34,664 nucleotides of DNA from CAZPQV01 sp964588705 (GCA_964588705.1 CAZPQV010000019.1:1-34664); one strand, 5' to 3'. Positions 7,468 to 15,946 are shown, counted from the stretch's first letter. Program-made: numbers and translations. The notes: a model not told the origin generated them from the sequence alone.

Positions 7468-9052
7468 TTATTCTACAATGAATTTTGTGGTTTGATTTCC
7501 AGCCTTCAAAATATAAACCCCTTTATTTAGGTTTCTTAAATTAATTTTGTTTGCTGATTTTGAAACTTTCTCAGCAGTTTGAACCAATTGTCCGGTTACG
7601 CTGTAAATTTCAACTCTTACATTGCTCTCCTCAAGACCTAGAATTTGCAGTTGCCCATTTCTGACAGGATTTGGTGAAACTGAAAGCATTTTTTTCTGAT
7701 TGGCGATATCGTTGGTGCTAAGTGATGAGTAGCAAGTCCATGAGAGATCATCAAATCCGACTCTGGTTGATGTACCTGCTTTATCAATAGTAATAATAAT
7801 TTCGCCAGAAATATTAATATCAGAAATTGTTGTAGTAATTGCTGCTCCGCCTTCAGAATTATAAGGGATTTTTCCGACTTCCACTCCGTTTATTTTTAAT
7901 ATCGCATTGCCTGCATTACCAGTAAAAAACTGTTTTGCCGTTACTGTTAGTGAGCTAATTCCTCCTGATATTGTTGTTGATGTTAATTCGCCGTTTCTGA
8001 TGGTTATTGCTCTATTATTAATTGTTTGATCTGTTCTGGCGTCGGTGGCTCTCCAAGTAATTCCATTGCTTGTCCAAGTTCTTGTACCATAGCTTGATGC
8101 AGAAACAGGAATTGTTTCAAAATCCTCTGTGCCACAAGTAGTAGAAGGTGCTGGATTTGTATTAGTAGTGAAATTTACCGCAGTCGATTTTCCGGAAATA
8201 TTTCCTGTAGCATCATAAGCTTCAATAGTAATTGAATAAGTGGTGTTTTGTGTAAGTTCTGATAGGTTGACNNNNNNNNNNTAGCAGTAGATCCCGAAAT
8301 GTTAGAAACTACAATATTTTGAGGTACAGTTGGTGCCTGCGTGTCAGGAACTGTAGGATTTCCTCCCCAAACCACATTTACCCAAGCTGGATTGTCAATA
8401 TATGGATTTCTGTTTCCCTGATATGTATAAGCCGCATTATTTCTGTCGATTTCTCTTTGTGAACCAGGATCATTAGCCTGCCATTCTAAAAGAATATTTA
8501 ATTCCCATTGGGAAATACTTCTGGTTGTGGTTCCGTCTANNNNNNNNNNGTGTTGGGGCCAACTTTAGAACCGTTGCGTGACGTCCACGATGGATTGGTT
8601 ACAACACCAAATGGAAAATTACTTCTTCGGTTATTGACATAACCGTCAGTTGGTGGAATGTGATGAATGTCAGAAACCATAGGTGCACGTTCCCCGAATG
8701 TGCTTTGAGGTACAATATGCTCTCTATTGTAACAGTTGTTTTCTCCAGTATAGCTTCCACATTGTCTTATACCGTGTTGGTAATTGTATGGGTCAGCTCC
8801 ATTCGGATTTTCAGAATACATATCTAATACTGATCCGTCTTTTTCGTAGTAATTATCAGTGTCGGTGGTTTTGTATCCTTCATAAAGACTATTGTATCCT
8901 CTGTCTCTATGTCCGTTGGAAATAATTTCGCTTAGCTTGGTTTTTAGGGCATATCCTGTTAAACCTGTGGTTCCATCATAATAGCCTGCCGGTGCCTGTG
9001 CAAAAATTGTAGTAACAAATAATACCAGTAAAAATGTAGATATTTTTTTCAT
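7468..9052 (-). CDS. Secreted endonuclease I family nuclease with FN3 and T9SS sorting domain (interrupted by two assembly gaps)
   Basis: One gene read in three pieces: 9052-8550, 8539-8282 and 8271-7468. It starts with a signal peptide (MKKISTFLLVLFVTTIFAQ). The Endonuclease_1 domain has NREHIVPQSTFGE, where Glu-His matches the catalytic pair of the Vvn/EndA family, VNNRRSNFPFG, and after the first gap EIDRNNAAYTYQGNRNPYID. A fibronectin type III module follows (DTQAPTVPQNIVVSN, gap, TYSITIEAYDATGNISG), then a beta-rich region and a C-terminal T9SS type A sorting domain (SVSPNPVRNGQLQI to GNQTTKFIVE). The product is inferred to be exported by T9SS and to degrade extracellular DNA and possibly RNA. 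The frame changes across both gaps because each is a 10-N placeholder, so this does not indicate a pseudogene. Confidence 0.88.
8272..8281. other. Assembly gap (10 N) inside the FN3 module
   Basis: The reading frame differs on the two sides. The FN3 module lacks its middle strands, so the true missing length is probably near 80-110 bp, estimated from a usual FN3 length of about 85-90 residues. Confidence 0.9.
8540..8549. other. Assembly gap (10 N) inside the endonuclease domain
   Basis: The frame differs on each side. The segment normally found between the GSKVGPN region and the WELNILLEW helix in this nuclease family is missing, so more than 10 bases are probably absent. Confidence 0.9.
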
Positions 9053-9075
9053 GCTGATTTTCTTATAATTAAAGG

Positions 9076-9083
9076 CAAAATTA
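9076..9083 (-). promoter_or_regulatory. -7 box TAATTTTG upstream of the endonuclease gene
   Basis: Exact TAnnTTTG on the minus strand, 23 bases before the ATG at 9052, which would leave a leader of about 19 bases. Confidence 0.5.
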
Positions 9084-9108
9084 CAAGTAATAAATCAGAG
9101 AAAAAACT

Positions 9109-10314
9109 TTATTTCGTTAAAATATACTCTTTGTTGATTTTAGAAAAAATCCAGGAAACAGAAAGTCCGAAGAGTAGAGCGACTCCGGCAACAATGAAAT
9201 AATTTTGAACAGTGATTCTTACCGGAAATGGCAGTTCAATTCCTGCTTTAAAGAAACCGGTTTGCATCTGGAAATAGCACATTAAGGTCCCGATGATTAA
9301 TCCTGAAATGATGCCAAAAACAACAATTAGAATTCCAGTATAGAAATAGGTGTTTCGAAGATTTTTTAATGGAAGCCCTAACGAAATTAAGGATTTTGCC
9401 TGCTCTTTTTTATCCAGTTGAAGTATGATAATTGCGCCTGCCAAATTGAAAGTGGTAATAAAAATCACCAAAGCAAAAATCAGATAAATCATCAGTTTTT
9501 CGGTGTTAATCATTTTCCAGAACGCTGCATTTTCTTCTTTTTTGGTTTTAAGAATGTATGAAGAACCAATTTTATCTGAAATAATTCCTTTTACAAGATC
9601 AGCCTGTTCGGAATCTTTTAACTTAATTAAAATTTTATAAGCGGATCCTTTTGGGAGATTCAATAATTCCTGTCCCAGTTCCAGAGGTGCGATAACGTAG
9701 TTGTTCATTTGTTCATTTCTCGGAAAAACACCTGTGACAAAGATTTCTTTTTTATTAAAAATATCTTCTTCGTTACTAATAATTCCGGTGCCTGCTTTTG
9801 GCATATAAAGTATTGCCGGATTTGCATTTTCGCCAACAGGAATGGAAAGACGATTGTCCAGACCGTTTTCGAGAATCACTTCATTACTGTATTCAAAACT
9901 CGGATAAGTTCCAAAGAAAATATTTTTATCAATTGGATTTACAAACGTATAGGCAGAGTCTACGGCCCTTAAATAAGCAATTTCACCAACGCCTCAGTAA
10001 TGTATATAAACCTTTTATTCAATCGCCTGTGAATAATGCGAAACTTCCGGTTGTTTTGATAAAACTGAAGCTACGGCTTTTGGATCTTTCAGTTGTTTTT
10101 TACCTTTTCCGGTAATTGTAATATCGGCATGAAGATTAGAAATCATTTCTTTATTTAAATCTTCAAGACCTGAGAAAACCGATACGATGATGAACATCGA
10201 AGCCACGGCCGTCATCATTGCAAATGCTGCCAACCAGGTAATAAAAGTAACAGCAGTGCTGCCTTTTCTGGCTATCAGATATCTTTTCGCAATGTAAAAC
10301 GCCGTATTTTTCAC
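9109..10314 (-). pseudogene. LolC/LolE-like ABC transporter permease (FtsX family), two in-frame stops
   Basis: Read through, the frame would give about 401 residues, the usual size of these Bacteroidota permeases. The N-terminal part (10314 to the TAA at 10015-10017) has the typical start with AKRYLIARKGSTAV and a membrane helix, then an exported domain ending QAIE. In the same frame come seven codons, a TGA at 9994-9996, and GEIAYLRAVDSAYTF, which continues the exported domain without a shift. The C-terminal part has three helices (about 9470, 9330 and 9180) of the FtsX domain. The family normally reads EEKV here, so TAA probably replaces a GAA Glu codon. Intact relatives form lipoprotein-release or similar ABC exporters with a separate ATPase. 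It follows rbfA by three bases, so it would be co-transcribed. Confidence 0.85.
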
Positions 10315-10317
10315 AGA

Positions 10318-10680
10318 TTACAGAATTGGGTTGTCGCCTTCGCCTTTCAGTTCTTTTTCAATTCTTTCCACATCGTCAAGGGAAGTGTCAAGATAGAAAC
10401 TAAGCTCCGGGATTATACGCACTTGTTTTGCCATTTTCTGCCCGATGTAGTTTCTGTACTGAGATTTGTTTTCCTCAATTTCCTTCATAATAGGTTTGCG
10501 GTATTCCTGTGGGAAAATACTTAAATATATTTTAGCAATACCAAGGTCTGCAGTTACCCTAACATCAGAAACGGAAACCAAAAAATTCTGCTTGCTTTCG
10601 GCGGCCTGTTTTCTGAAAAGTTCTGCAAAATCTTCCTGTATAATCTGTGCTACTTTTCTTTGTCTGTTGCTTTCGTTCAT
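10318..10680 (-). CDS. rbfA: Ribosome-binding factor A
   Basis: 120 residues, normal size. RbfA binds the 30S subunit during 16S rRNA 5'-end maturation and cold adaptation. Seen: the N-terminal RQRKVAQIIQEDFAELF helix, the SVSDVRVTADLGIAKIYLS strand pair, and the C-terminal RIIPELSFYLDTSLDDVERIE segment, which together make the KH-like RbfA fold. The Bacteroidota-type tail is short. It is the first gene of a two-gene unit with the broken permease and diverges from the epimerase gene. A TAnnTTTG box sits four bases before the ATG. Confidence 0.95.
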   Translation of the reverse strand: MNESNRQRKVAQIIQEDFAELFRKQAAESKQNFLVSVSDVRVTADLGIAKIYLSIFPQEYRKPIMKEIEENKSQYRNYIGQKMAKQVRIIPELSFYLDTSLDDVERIEKELKGEGDNPIL

Positions 10681-10684
10681 GCCG

Positions 10685-10692
10685 CAAATTTA
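10685..10692 (-). promoter_or_regulatory. -7 box TAAATTTG upstream of rbfA
   Basis: Exact TAnnTTTG on the minus strand, separated from the ATG at 10680 by only CGGC. A transcript starting at the usual distance would be leaderless. Confidence 0.5.
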
Positions 10693-10781
10693 CTATTTTT
10701 GTTTGAGAAAAGCAGGAAGACAGAAGATGGAAGCGGGAAGTATTGAAAATAAAATTATTTATAGTTTATTAATTATCATTT

Positions 10782-11180
10782 ATGAAAATAGAACATCTTG
10801 GTATTGCCGTGAAATCTTTGGAAAACTCAGATCATCTTTTTGAAAGGTTAATGGGAAAACCAAATTACAAGCAGGAATCTGTAGAAAGAGAAGGCGTTAC
10901 CACATCATTTTATGAAGTTGGCGAAAGCAAAATTGAACTTTTAGAGGCCACAAACCCTGAAAGTCCAATTGCAAAATTTATTGATAAAAAAGGGGAAGGA
11001 ATTCACCATATTGCATTTGGTGTAGAAGATATTCATTTTGAGATAGAACGCCTGAAAAAAGAAGGCTTTATTTTTATTTCAGAAGAACCGAAAGACGGTG
11101 CTGACAATAAACTTGTGGTTTTCCTTCATCCGAAATCTACCAACGGCGTTTTGGTGGAATTGTGCCAAGAAAAACCGTAA
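10782..11180 (+). CDS. mce: Methylmalonyl-CoA epimerase (VOC family)
   Basis: 132 residues, the normal epimerase length. It interconverts (R)- and (S)-methylmalonyl-CoA in propionate and branched-chain or odd-chain degradation. Two VOC half-repeats are visible: IEHLGIAVKSLENSD with metal ligand His5, IELLEATNPESPIAKFIDKK, GIHHIAFGVEDI with the second His, and GVLVELCQEKP with the C-terminal Glu ligand. These are the hallmarks that separate the epimerase from other glyoxalase-fold enzymes. The ATG at 10782 is preferred; the divergent rbfA gene is about 100 bp away. No mutase gene is in the window. Confidence 0.92.
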   Translation: MKIEHLGIAVKSLENSDHLFERLMGKPNYKQESVEREGVTTSFYEVGESKIELLEATNPESPIAKFIDKKGEGIHHIAFGVEDIHFEIERLKKEGFIFISEEPKDGADNKLVVFLHPKSTNGVLVELCQEKP

Positions 11181-11207
11181 TTATTTTCTTAATTCTGCAA
11201 AAAAGAT

Positions 11208-11215
11208 TATTTTTG
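11208..11215 (+). promoter_or_regulatory. -7 box TATTTTTG upstream of the tRNA
   Basis: Exact TAnnTTTG match, 39 bases before the first base of the tRNA at 11255. No clear -33 TTTG at 17-23 bases, so the call rests on the -7 element and its position. Confidence 0.5.
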
Positions 11216-11254
11216 CACACCAATTGAAAAGGAGTCTAATATTGAATCCTTTCA

Positions 11255-11328
11255 GGCCCTATAACTCAGTTGGTTAGAGTAGCTGACTCATAATCAGCAA
11301 GTCCTTGGTTCGAGCCCAAGTGGGGCCA
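11255..11328 (+). tRNA. tRNA with CAT anticodon, probably tRNA-Ile2 (lysidine type), alternatively elongator Met
   Basis: A full cloverleaf folds by eye: acceptor GGCCCTA/TGGGGCC (one T-G pair), D stem ACTC/GAGT, anticodon stem GCTGA/TCAGC with loop CTCATAA, T stem CTTGG/CCAAG with loop TTCGAGC, and discriminator A at 11328. CCA is not encoded. The anticodon CAT (11289-11291) fits Met or AUA-reading Ile2. The C4-G69 and C5-G68 acceptor pairs and the GGCCC start match the E. coli tRNA-Ile2 features recognised by TilS, so Ile2 is favoured. It is not an initiator, because the 1-72 pair is G-C and the anticodon stem lacks the three G-C pairs. Confidence 0.9.
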
Positions 11329-11333
11329 CACAA

Positions 11334-11364
11334 AAAAATCCTTTCAAATTTTGAAAGGATTTTT
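11334..11364. terminator. Bidirectional terminator between tRNA and GH92 gene
   Basis: AAAAATCCTTTCAAA pairs with TTTGAAAGGATTTTT around a very small loop, with a T run after it on each strand. It lies between the convergent tRNA and GH92 genes and can serve both. Confidence 0.8.
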
Positions 11365-11368
11365 CTTT

Positions 11369-14164
11369 TTACTTCACCCAAATCTCATCCACAAAAATGT
11401 AAGCGTCACCACCGGCTCCTTGGTGCCAGTCCGGAAGTTTACCAAAATTATAAGCTTTCACTTTCAGATATTTGGCTTCGGTCGGTAAAATTTCTGCTTT
11501 GAATTCTCTAACGGTATTTTCTTCTATTTTCGGATCAAAAGTATTGCTTACAGTAGCCACCAGGAAATAATCTTTATTGTTGGATGAAAGGTAATATTCC
11601 ACTTTTGTCGGCATCAGAATCCAGCTGCGGCTGTCCTGCAGATATCTTGAATTGAATTCCGTAATAGAAGTCAGCATTTTCAAATCGATTACCGTTTCAA
11701 AATCCTGGCCCTGGAAACCTTGCCAGAATCCTTTTTTCCAGTTTTCATCACCTAAAATTCCGTCAATCAGCGCATCGTGTCCGCCGCCATTATATTGAGG
11801 TGTGAAAACCGATTTTGTGTCAATCGTCCAATTGTTTGGCTTTCGGGTAAATGTGGCGTTTGTCAATGAACTTTTTGCACCGGCATTTGTACTCCACGCC
11901 ATCACTTTTGAACTTTTAGAAATAATAAAAGGACGCTTGTAAGGAATAGGTTTTATTTTCGCTTTGGAATCTTTATCAATTACTGAATAAAATATTTTAT
12001 CCTTCGGATTCAGAGCTTTTATTTCAATCGTCATTGGCTTATCGAAAGCTTTTTCATTGGCAGAGATTACTGGTGCAGCAACCACTTTTTCAAACGGTAT
12101 CTGAGTCAAAGGTTTTATGTTTTCGAACCCAAAATTTTTATGTGCAGGATTGCTTTTGGTGATTGTTCTTGAAGTGCCGTCTTCAAAATTTATTTTTATT
12201 TCATCAAAAAACGGTTCTACAGTTTCCCATTCCGGTTTTCCGGGAGTAACTGAATAAATTCCCATTGAGCTGAGAATATACCACGCACTCATTTGTCCAC
12301 AATCTTCATTTCCGATTAATCCGTCAGGAGAATTCTTGTAAAAATTTTCAAGGATGAAATGAACTTTTTCTTTTGTCTTTTCAGGCTTTCCAACAAAATT
12401 ATAGAGATATGCAATATGATGGCTTGGTTCGTTTCCGTGGGCGTATTGTCCAATTAATCCTGTGATGTCCACCTGTTCACGACCTGTGGTTTTTTCCGGT
12501 GCGGAAAACAATGCATCAATGAATTTTTCAAAATTATCTTTTCCGCCGTGAGCATCAATCAAGCCCGGAATATTCTGCGGTGCAAAAAACGAATATTGCC
12601 ACGAATTTCCTTCGGTGTAATTGTTGTTCACTTCTCTCGGATCAAAAGGCTGTAACCAGTTTCCGTTTTTTCTTGCTTGGAAGAATCCGTTTTCAGGATT
12701 GTAAATATTACGCCAACCTTCCGAACGTTTCATGAAGGTTTCGTAATCTTTCTTTTTATTGAGCATTAAAGCCATTTGCGCAATAGCCCAATCATCATAC
12801 GCATATTCCAATGTTTTTGATACGCTTTCGTGCTCATCATCGATGGAAATATAGCCATTATCGCGGTAAGCTTTCATCCCAAAATCATCAAAATTATTAG
12901 CCGAATTTTTTGCGGCTTCAAATGCTTTGTGATAATCAAAACCTTTGATGCCTTTTGCCATCGCATCAGCGATTACAGAAACAGAATGATATCCAATCAT
13001 ACAGTATGTTTCGTTTCCGGCAAGTTCCCAAATCGGCAGTCTTCCGCTGTGTTCATGCATTTTTATGAAAGTATTGATGAAATCGGAAGTCCGTTTTTTA
13101 TCAATTAAAGTCATTAGCGGATGATAAGCTCGGAACGTATCCCAAAGCGAGAAAATGGTGTAATAATCAAAACCTTCCGCATGATGAATTTTGCCATCCA
13201 TTCCACGGTATTTTCCATCAACATCCATAGCAATATTCGGCTGCGTGAAAACATGGTAAAGTGCAGTGTAAAAAACAGAAAGTTTGTCTTTATCCTCAGA
13301 TTTTACTTCAATTTTTCGCAGTTCTTTGTTCCACAGATTTTCAGCTTCTTTTTTAATAAAATTAAAATCGTTGGAAGTGGCCTCTGCAAGCATATTTTTT
13401 CTTGCACCTTCATAAGAAGTGGGAGAGAGCGCAACTTTTATCAGAATCTTTTCTCCTTTTTTGAAATTGGATGAAAAAGCCAGTTTCAGTTTTGTTCCGG
13501 TGAAAGAACTGTTTTCATTTTTTCCGTTAAATTCAGATTTTGAAATTTTCATCGGTTTCGAAAATTCAATTCTTGAGTACAGATGTTGGTCAATTGCCCA
13601 AGCCTTGCTTCTTCGGAAGATCTCAATGGTTTTATCATCGATTATTTTTACTTCGCCTTCCGTGAGTTCATCACGGTGATTTAGGTCTAAAATAATATTT
13701 CCAACCCCATTTTTATTGAAAGTATATTCGTGATAACCAACTCTTTTAGTGGTGGTTAGTCGAGCATCAATACTATGTTTATCTAATTTTACCTGATAAA
13801 ATCCGGCACTTGCTTTTTCATTTTTATGAGAAAATTCTGAAGAATAAACCGTATTGTCAAAACTTGGGTTTCCCATGGTTGGCATCAGCATAATATCGCC
13901 GTAATCTGAAACTCCGGTTCCGTTGAGGTGCGTGTGCGAAAATCCGTAAATAACCTTGTCTGAATAATGATAGCCACTGCATCCGTCCCAGCTTCCGTCA
14001 ATTCTTGTATCAGGTGAAAGCTGCACCATGCCGAAAGGTACTGTTGCACCCGGAAATGTATGACCGTGTCCGCCGGTTCCGATGAAAGGATTGACGTATT
14101 CGGCATAATTCTGAGAAAAAATATTGATGAATGACAGCAGTAAAAGCAGTGAAAGTTTTTTCAT
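11369..14164 (-). CDS. GH92 family alpha-mannosidase, secreted
   Basis: About 931 residues from the ATG at 14164, which begins a clear signal peptide (MKKLSLLLLLSFINIFSQ). The GH92 N-terminal domain starts YVNPFIGTGGHGHTFPGATV and includes SHTHLNGTG. The catalytic (alpha/alpha)6 part shows SLWDTFRAYHPL, ELAGNETYCMIGYHSVS, YAHGNEPSHHIAYLYN and GNEDCGQMSAWYILSSMGIY, all hallmark GH92 segments. GH92 enzymes are calcium-dependent exo-alpha-mannosidases that trim mannose from glycans. After about residue 690 there is a chitobiase-like beta-sandwich segment and a terminal F5/8-type carbohydrate-binding-like region (GFWQGFQGQDFETVIDLK to YIFVDEIWVK). No SusC/SusD pair or sulfatase is adjacent, so it is not in an obvious polysaccharide utilisation locus. 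The upstream seven codons are ignored. Confidence 0.93.
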   Translation of the reverse strand: MKKLSLLLLLSFINIFSQNYAEYVNPFIGTGGHGHTFPGATVPFGMVQLSPDTRIDGSWDGCSGYHYSDKVIYGFSHTHLNGTGVSDYGDIMLMPTMGNPSFDNTVYSSEFSHKNEKASAGFYQVKLDKHSIDARLTTTKRVGYHEYTFNKNGVGNIILDLNHRDELTEGEVKIIDDKTIEIFRRSKAWAIDQHLYSRIEFSKPMKISKSEFNGKNENSSFTGTKLKLAFSSNFKKGEKILIKVALSPTSYEGARKNMLAEATSNDFNFIKKEAENLWNKELRKIEVKSEDKDKLSVFYTALYHVFTQPNIAMDVDGKYRGMDGKIHHAEGFDYYTIFSLWDTFRAYHPLMTLIDKKRTSDFINTFIKMHEHSGRLPIWELAGNETYCMIGYHSVSVIADAMAKGIKGFDYHKAFEAAKNSANNFDDFGMKAYRDNGYISIDDEHESVSKTLEYAYDDWAIAQMALMLNKKKDYETFMKRSEGWRNIYNPENGFFQARKNGNWLQPFDPREVNNNYTEGNSWQYSFFAPQNIPGLIDAHGGKDNFEKFIDALFSAPEKTTGREQVDITGLIGQYAHGNEPSHHIAYLYNFVGKPEKTKEKVHFILENFYKNSPDGLIGNEDCGQMSAWYILSSMGIYSVTPGKPEWETVEPFFDEIKINFEDGTSRTITKSNPAHKNFGFENIKPLTQIPFEKVVAAPVISANEKAFDKPMTIEIKALNPKDKIFYSVIDKDSKAKIKPIPYKRPFIISKSSKVMAWSTNAGAKSSLTNATFTRKPNNWTIDTKSVFTPQYNGGGHDALIDGILGDENWKKGFWQGFQGQDFETVIDLKMLTSITEFNSRYLQDSRSWILMPTKVEYYLSSNNKDYFLVATVSNTFDPKIEENTVREFKAEILPTEAKYLKVKAYNFGKLPDWHQGAGGDAYIFVDEIWVK

Positions 14165-14253
14165 TTTTACAGATTTCGAAAACATAAAAATAAGTTAATT
14201 AAATTACTTGTCCGGTGTTTGGCACAGAAATTATTACATAAACCGAGAAAATG

Positions 14254-14261
14254 TATATTTG
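14254..14261 (+). promoter_or_regulatory. -7 box TATATTTG upstream of the small exported protein
   Basis: Exact TAnnTTTG, 17 bases before the ATG at 14279. It makes a start at 14219 impossible for this transcript and so supports the later ATG. Confidence 0.55.
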
Positions 14262-14278
14262 AACCAATTAATTTTAAA

Positions 14279-14704
14279 ATGAAAAGAACCTTATTAATAT
14301 TAGCAGTTGCTTTTTCGGGATTATTGATGGCGCAAAAAGAACCGCTAAGAGAAATTTACAGTTATGCCGGCGCAAATGATAAAGCCATGGTGAAAGCCAA
14401 AACCGACCTTTTTCTTCTGAATGTGCTTGCATCAAACAAATTTGAAATGGAAACCAACAGCAGTGCTGATGACCATTTGGACATCAACCTTGCATCACCT
14501 TTTAGCAACGGAAAAATCTCGACGAGAGTTCGCTACGATTTTCTGAATGAAGGTTTTGTAGTGTCACTTTCAAACACAAAAATTATTGGAAAAGATAAGA
14601 AAGTAACTTTGGTGAACAATCCTTCAGACGCTAATCACAATAAAATATTGGATAGCCTGAAGAACTTGATTTTTACAACTTATCAGAAAGAACTGAATAA
14701 ATAG
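14279..14704 (+). CDS. Small exported protein of unknown function
   Basis: 141 residues from the ATG at 14279. A signal peptide is clear (MKRTLLILAVAFSGLLMAQ). The mature part of about 120 residues alternates short strands and charged turns: REIYSYAGANDKAMVKAK, a central NGKISTRVRYDFLNEGFVVSL strand pair, and a C-terminal helix DSLKNLIFTTYQKELNK. I do not recognise a family. The frame extends upstream to 14219, but that would precede the promoter box and bury the signal peptide. It diverges from the GH92 gene and converges on the M23 peptidase, with a terminator between. Confidence 0.8.
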   Translation: MKRTLLILAVAFSGLLMAQKEPLREIYSYAGANDKAMVKAKTDLFLLNVLASNKFEMETNSSADDHLDINLASPFSNGKISTRVRYDFLNEGFVVSLSNTKIIGKDKKVTLVNNPSDANHNKILDSLKNLIFTTYQKELNK

Positions 14705-14723
14705 TTTCAGATTGAATAAAATA

Positions 14724-14760
14724 AAAATGCACTTCTTTCGAGGTGCATTTTCATTTATTT
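14724..14760. terminator. Bidirectional terminator between small exported protein and M23 peptidase
   Basis: AAAATGCAC (14724-14732) pairs perfectly with GTGCATTTT (14743-14751) around a 10-base loop. T-rich sequence follows on the plus strand and A-rich sequence precedes it, so it may serve both convergent genes. Confidence 0.75.
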
Positions 14761-14766
14761 TGTCTT

Positions 14767-15714
14767 TTATAAACTTAAAAACAATTTTGGATTTACCGGA
14801 GTATTGTTTTTATGAACTTCGTAATGAAGGTGAGGACCTGTCGAGCGTCCGGTGTTTCCGGATTTCGCAATCACTTGGTTTACGTTTACATTTTCATTGG
14901 TTTTAACCAAAATTTGAGAAAGGTGAGCGTAAAGTGTCGCAAGTCCGTTACCATGAGAAATAATAACACAGTTTCCGTAACCACTTTTTACACCTGCAAA
15001 AATAACAGTGCCGGCTGCAGTATTTCTAATGTCGGTTCCAACAGGTACGGCAAAATCAATTCCTTTATGAAACTGAATTTGGTCCGGTTCTGCAGGAGCG
15101 GCGTTTACAGATTTTGCGATGTTTTTAGAATTGCTGTTAATCGTCGTTGGAGATGCAGGAATCACCGTTCTTTTAATCACGTTTCCAAGGCTGTCTTTTT
15201 CTTCAATGATCTGCGGTTCCGCTTTTACCACTGGCACTTTCACAGGGTTTACCGAAGCCATCATCAAAGTTCGTTTCACCGGAATCGGATTTTTTCTTTT
15301 CCCGAAATTAGAAGAAATATAGCCTGAAGTTGGCATTCCCAAAGGAACGCTTTGCAGTTTCGTCTGCAAATCTACAAGGTATTGGCTGTAGCGGTTAGTA
15401 ACTTTTGCAAGGTAAATAGAGTTGTTCAGACTGTCCTGATCGAGTGCCATGATCTTCGAATTGTTAACGCTTTTTGAAGTCAGGAATCTGTTGAGGTCTC
15501 TTACGCTGTTGTCAATCAACGTGAGGTCGTTTTTCATTTTCAGGTAATCAATACTGTCTTTTTCAGTATTTATTTTAACGAGATTTACCTGGTAATTTTT
15601 GTCATCTTTTTCATTGAAGAGTTTTCCAATAATCAGCGCCTGGCCGAAAACAAGTGCAACTAAAACTGCAAGTGTAATATTGACATTTCTCTTCTTACTT
15701 AAAAAATTTTTCAT
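14767..15714 (-). CDS. M23 family (LytM-type) peptidoglycan peptidase
   Basis: 315 residues from the ATG at 15714. An N-terminal membrane helix (about 12-32, NITLAVLVALVFGQALIIG) follows a short basic cytoplasmic tail, and a helical region with SIDYLKMKNDLTLIDNS extends to about 120. The C-terminal M23 domain has the zinc ligands in FHKGIDFAVP (His and Asp), YAHLSQ, and GPHLHYEVH (HxH), so it is predicted catalytically complete. Such enzymes cleave peptide cross-links in the periplasm or activate other hydrolases. Nine upstream codons are in frame but lack family character. It is a single gene with its own terminator and promoter box. Confidence 0.92.
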   Translation of the reverse strand: MKNFLSKKRNVNITLAVLVALVFGQALIIGKLFNEKDDKNYQVNLVKINTEKDSIDYLKMKNDLTLIDNSVRDLNRFLTSKSVNNSKIMALDQDSLNNSIYLAKVTNRYSQYLVDLQTKLQSVPLGMPTSGYISSNFGKRKNPIPVKRTLMMASVNPVKVPVVKAEPQIIEEKDSLGNVIKRTVIPASPTTINSNSKNIAKSVNAAPAEPDQIQFHKGIDFAVPVGTDIRNTAAGTVIFAGVKSGYGNCVIISHGNGLATLYAHLSQILVKTNENVNVNQVIAKSGNTGRSTGPHLHYEVHKNNTPVNPKLFLSL

Positions 15715-15751
15715 TCTAAATTGATATTCAGTAAGTTTCAAATTAGGTCTG

Positions 15752-15759
15752 CAAATTTA
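15752..15759 (-). promoter_or_regulatory. -7 box TAAATTTG upstream of the M23 peptidase
   Basis: Exact TAnnTTTG on the minus strand, 37 bases before the ATG at 15714. A CAAA (TTTG on the minus strand) occurs at 15787-15790, but at 27 bases it is further away than usual. Confidence 0.45.
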
Positions 15760-15919
15760 AAATAATTTTTTAAAAGCAGTTTCCTACAAACGTCTTTTAG
15801 ACTCATTTCTGATCGTAAAGTTGAGTTAAACTTTTCCTAAAGTTTGTTAAATGCTGATGTATAAATCGCTGAGAATGAAATATGATTTTTGTCAAAGTTT
15901 TAGATGTGCTAATATTTAA

Positions 15920-15927
15920 TATATTTG
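15920..15927 (+). promoter_or_regulatory. -7 box TATATTTG upstream of gpsA
   Basis: Exact TAnnTTTG, 19 bases before the ATG at 15947. A TTTG at 15888-15891 is 28 bases upstream, longer than the usual 17-23. Confidence 0.5.
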
Positions 15928-15946
15928 TAACATTACATAAACAGTC

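Noticed and set aside
8175..8375. A separate small protein starting MVWGGNPTVPDTQ
   Set aside because: It is an internal part of the endonuclease gene that shifts frame at the placeholder gap.
9994..10017. Recoding of the TAA/TGA pair (readthrough or selenocysteine) in the permease
   Set aside because: Two different stops seven codons apart, no visible SECIS-like structure, and no known readthrough for this family; decay or sequencing error is simpler.
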